Source of the DNA: Brevibacterium sanguinis
Lineage (GTDB): Bacteria; Actinomycetota; Actinomycetes; Actinomycetales; Brevibacteriaceae
DNA: 64,000 nt
Reading direction: 5' to 3'
Assembly (NCBI RefSeq): GCF_003315415.1
Contig: NZ_QNSB01000003.1
Coordinates: forward strand, 186,001-250,000
Shown here: positions 61,980-64,000 of the stretch, piece by piece
Position numbering within the stretch: the stretch's first letter is position 1
How the letters are laid out: the number at the start of each line of letters is the position of its first letter
Program-made: the position numbers and the translations under genes
Notes under the pieces: model-generated
Told to the model about the DNA's origin: nothing
Seen by the model: only the letters and a program-made list of their open reading frames with translations
Databases searched by the model: none

Positions 61980-62927
61980 TCAGTGGAGGTCGGGGTTGAG
62001 GCTGATGCCCTTCGAGTCGCGGGCGATCGCCTCGACGGCTCCGGAGACCGAGTTGCGGCGGAACAGGATGTTGTTCTGCCCGCTGAGCTCGGCGGCCTTG
62101 ACGACCTTGCCGTCCTCGCTGGGCACCGTGACCCGTGTGCCGGCGGTGACGTAGAGGCCCGCCTCGACGATGCAGTCATCGCCGATCGAGATCCCGATGC
62201 CCGAGTTCGCGCCGAGCAGGCTGCCCGAGCCGATCGAGATGCGGTGGGTGCCGCCGCCGGACAGGGTGCCCATGATCGAGGCGCCGCCGCCGATGTCCGA
62301 GCCGTCGCCGACGAGAACTCCCTGGGACACGCGACCCTCGACCATCGCCGCCCCGAGGGTGCCGGCGTTGAAGTTGACGAATCCCTCGTGCATGACGGTC
62401 GTCCCCGGTGCCAGGTGCGCGCCGAGGCGGACTCGGTCGGCGTCGGCGATGCGCACTCCGGAGGGGATGACGAAGTCGGTCATCCGCGGGAACTTGTCAA
62501 GACCGTAGACGGCGACGGCTCCGCGTGCCATCAGCCGTGCGCGCGTCTCCTCGAAGCCCTCGGGGGAGCAGGGGCCGGCCGAGGTCCAGACGACGTTGGC
62601 GAGGTGGCCGAAGATCCCGTCGAGATTGACGTCGTTGGGGGTGACGACGCGGTGGGACAGCGCATGCAGGCGCAGGTAGGCGTCCGCCGCCGAGGCGGGA
62701 GCCTCGTCGAGGTCGATCGTCGTCGTGACGACCTGCGTCTGGGTACCCCGAGCCTCGTCGGCGCCGACGAGGGCGTCGAGTCCGTCGACTGCGCGTGCAG
62801 TCGATGCGGCAGCCGCCTCGGCGTCGGCACGGGTCTCGCCCGTGCTCAGGGTCGGGTACCAGACGGCGAGGACGGAATCGTTGTGCTGCGTGGCCAGTCC
62901 ACGCGCGGAAACAATGCGTTGTGTCAT
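61980..62927 (-). CDS. dapD: Tetrahydrodipicolinate N-succinyltransferase
   Basis: A 315-residue DapD of the actinobacterial type. The N-terminal domain ends with [35 protein letters not shown], followed by a left-handed beta helix (hexapeptide repeats, [27 protein letters not shown]... [19 protein letters not shown]). It adds a succinyl group from succinyl-CoA in lysine/DAP synthesis. It is divergent from dapE with a 42-bp gap. Leaderless: TAGGCT, 6 nt, ATG. Confidence 0.95.
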   Translation of the reverse strand: MTQRIVSARGLATQHNDSVLAVWYPTLSTGETRADAEAAAASTARAVDGLDALVGADEARGTQTQVVTTTIDLDEAPASAADAYLRLHALSHRVVTPNDVNLDGIFGHLANVVWTSAGPCSPEGFEETRARLMARGAVAVYGLDKFPRMTDFVIPSGVRIADADRVRLGAHLAPGTTVMHEGFVNFNAGTLGAAMVEGRVSQGVLVGDGSDIGGGASIMGTLSGGGTHRISIGSGSLLGANSGIGISIGDDCIVEAGLYVTAGTRVTVPSEDGKVVKAAELSGQNNILFRRNSVSGAVEAIARDSKGISLNPDLH

Positions 62928-62933
62928 GCCTCA

Positions 62934-62939
62934 AGCCTA
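62934..62939 (-). promoter_or_regulatory. -10 box TAGGCT of leaderless dapD promoter
   Basis: TAGGCT then 6 nt then ATG at 62927 on the minus strand. Confidence 0.65.
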
Positions 62940-62956
62940 GACGGTGGCGGCAGTAC

Positions 62957-62962
62957 TAGGCT
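62957..62962 (+). promoter_or_regulatory. -10 box TAGGCT of leaderless dapE promoter
   Basis: TAGGCT then 7 nt then ATG at 62970. The same hexamer serves dapD on the other strand, 17 bp away. Confidence 0.65.
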
Positions 62963-62969
62963 AAGCCGT

Positions 62970-64000
62970 ATGACTGTGCATCCGACTGGTGAGACCGAAC
63001 AGGCAACCGCCCCTGCCGAAGACCTGGGAGCCTTCCTCGCCGAGGCGATCGCCGACCCCGGTGAGCTCACCGCGCGACTGTGCGCGATCGAGTCGGTCTC
63101 GGGCAACGAGGCGGCGATCGCCGACGCCGTGGAGTCCGTCCTCGTCGGGATCGGCGCGGGCGAGGGTCCCGACCTCGAGGTGCTCCGCGACGGGGACACC
63201 GTGGTCGCCCGCACGCGGCTGGGTCTGCCCGAGCGCATCGTCGTCGCCGGTCACCTCGACACGGTGCCGGTCGAGGGCAATCTGCCCCCGCGGCGGACGG
63301 TCATGGACGGCGAGGCGTACCCCGACGACGAGGTGGTGTGGGGTCGCGGGGCCTGTGACATGAAGGCCGGCGTCGCGATGGCGCTGAGCGCCGCCGCCGC
63401 TCTGCGCACCCCGAAGCGCGACGTCACGTGGGTGTTCTACGACAATGAGGAGGTCGACGCGGCCCGCAACGGACTCGGCCGCGTCTCCCGCACCCACCCG
63501 GAATGGCTCGCCGGCGACTTCGCGATCCTCGGTGAGCCGTCCAACGCCTCGGTCGAGGGCGGATGCAACGGCACGATCAGGGTCGACGTGAGGACGACCG
63601 GTGTGCGTGCCCACTCCGCCCGGGCCTTCATGGGCGTCAACGCGATCCACGCTGCCGCCGAGGTGCTCGCGCGGCTGGCCGAGCACGAGCCCCGGACCGT
63701 GAGCGTCGACGGTCTCGACTACCGGGAGTCGCTGTCGGCCGTGGGGATCCGCGGCGGGGTCGCGGGCAACGTCGTTCCGGACGAGTGCGTGATCAGCGTC
63801 AACTACCGGTTCGCCCCGAGTTCCTCCGCCGCCGAGGCCGAGGAGTTCCTCCGCACCTTCTTCACCGGCTTCGACGTCGTCGTCACCGATGCCGCCGAGG
63901 GCGCCCGGCCCGGCCTCGACCGGCCGATCGCGCAGGACTTCATCGCCACCCTCGGGCTCGAACCGGCCCCGAAGCTCGGCTGGACGGATGTCTCCCGCTT
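62970..64000 (+). CDS. dapE: Succinyl-diaminopimelate desuccinylase (3' end outside window)
   Basis: 343 codons are visible and the frame is open at the window end. VVAGHLDTVPVEGN and WGRGACDMKAGVAMAL are the metal-binding motifs, YDNEEVDAARNGLG carries the catalytic Glu region, and AILGEPSNASVEGGCNGTIRVDV is the dimerisation start of M20 peptidases. It removes succinate from N-succinyl-LL-diaminopimelate. It is divergent from dapD with leaderless promoters on both sides. The last part of the catalytic domain is cut off. Confidence 0.94.
   Translation, partial: MTVHPTGETEQATAPAEDLGAFLAEAIADPGELTARLCAIESVSGNEAAIADAVESVLVGIGAGEGPDLEVLRDGDTVVARTRLGLPERIVVAGHLDTVPVEGNLPPRRTVMDGEAYPDDEVVWGRGACDMKAGVAMALSAAAALRTPKRDVTWVFYDNEEVDAARNGLGRVSRTHPEWLAGDFAILGEPSNASVEGGCNGTIRVDVRTTGVRAHSARAFMGVNAIHAAAEVLARLAEHEPRTVSVDGLDYRESLSAVGIRGGVAGNVVPDECVISVNYRFAPSSSAAEAEEFLRTFFTGFDVVVTDAAEGARPGLDRPIAQDFIATLGLEPAPKLGWTDVSR

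Overview
The window is ordinary high-GC actinobacterial chromosome, most likely a Brevibacterium-type member of the Micrococcales. This is inferred from gene content, not from a database search. The markers are a mycothiol-pathway deacetylase (MshB), the succinylase branch of lysine and diaminopimelate synthesis (dapC, dapD, dapE), a monomeric NADP isocitrate dehydrogenase, DtxR/IdeR-type iron boxes and many leaderless transcripts. No rRNA, tRNA, CRISPR array, insertion sequence, phage gene or known defence cassette was found.

Layout. 1-4741: the 3' part of a 2-hydroxyacid oxidase, two small conserved proteins, two TetR regulators and a TetR-controlled FAD monooxygenase. 4850-9391: a lysine-type amino-acid permease, an iron-box-controlled siderophore-binding lipoprotein, a NUDIX hydrolase, an SRPBCC protein and an alpha/beta hydrolase. 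9512-14977: a sulfurtransferase-SufE pair, then a four-gene siderophore ABC importer behind two facing iron-box half-sites. 14955-16882: a DUF808 membrane protein and two META-like proteins. 17057-21290: a tandem pair of very similar secreted serine proteases with LPRTG cell-wall sorting signals. 21399-32297: mostly single enzymes (thioesterase, VOC, Tpx peroxidase, PIG-L deacetylase, flavin monooxygenase, HhH-GPD protein, YchJ-like, phosphoribosyltransferase, esterase, AlkZ-like glycosylase, diacylglycerol-kinase-like), plus an A+T-richer secreted two-gene cassette at 25445-26859. 32392-36985: a HerA-like ATPase and pdxT-pdxS facing a PdxR-type regulator. 37043-41712: a small membrane protein, a decayed gene region, a phosphopantetheinyl transferase, a LapA-domain protein and icd. 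41838-45644: thymidine kinase coupled to a hydrolase, an old-yellow-enzyme and an MBL hydrolase, then a PH-domain protein. 45903-52292: a complete Dpp/Opp-type peptide importer. 52450-64000: housekeeping block typA, mshB fusion, VanW protein, GNAT, fdxA, dapC, citrate synthase, and divergent dapD/dapE, the last cut by the window end.

How genes work together. The two iron-regulated loci probably form one iron-uptake response. fdxA-dapC, gltA and dapD/dapE link central carbon flow to peptidoglycan and lysine precursors. pdxS-pdxT make PLP under the facing regulator. The peptide importer has its own regulatory leader.

The points most worth a second look are: fifteen start codons placed 6-7 nt after a TANNNT -10 box (leaderless mRNAs); a PdxR-type regulator whose canonical PLP lysine appears to be threonine; the tandem LPXTG protease pair; an MshB enzyme fused to a membrane domain; a DppB permease with a membrane insertion of roughly 200 residues; and several unexplained palindromes and short interspersed repeats.
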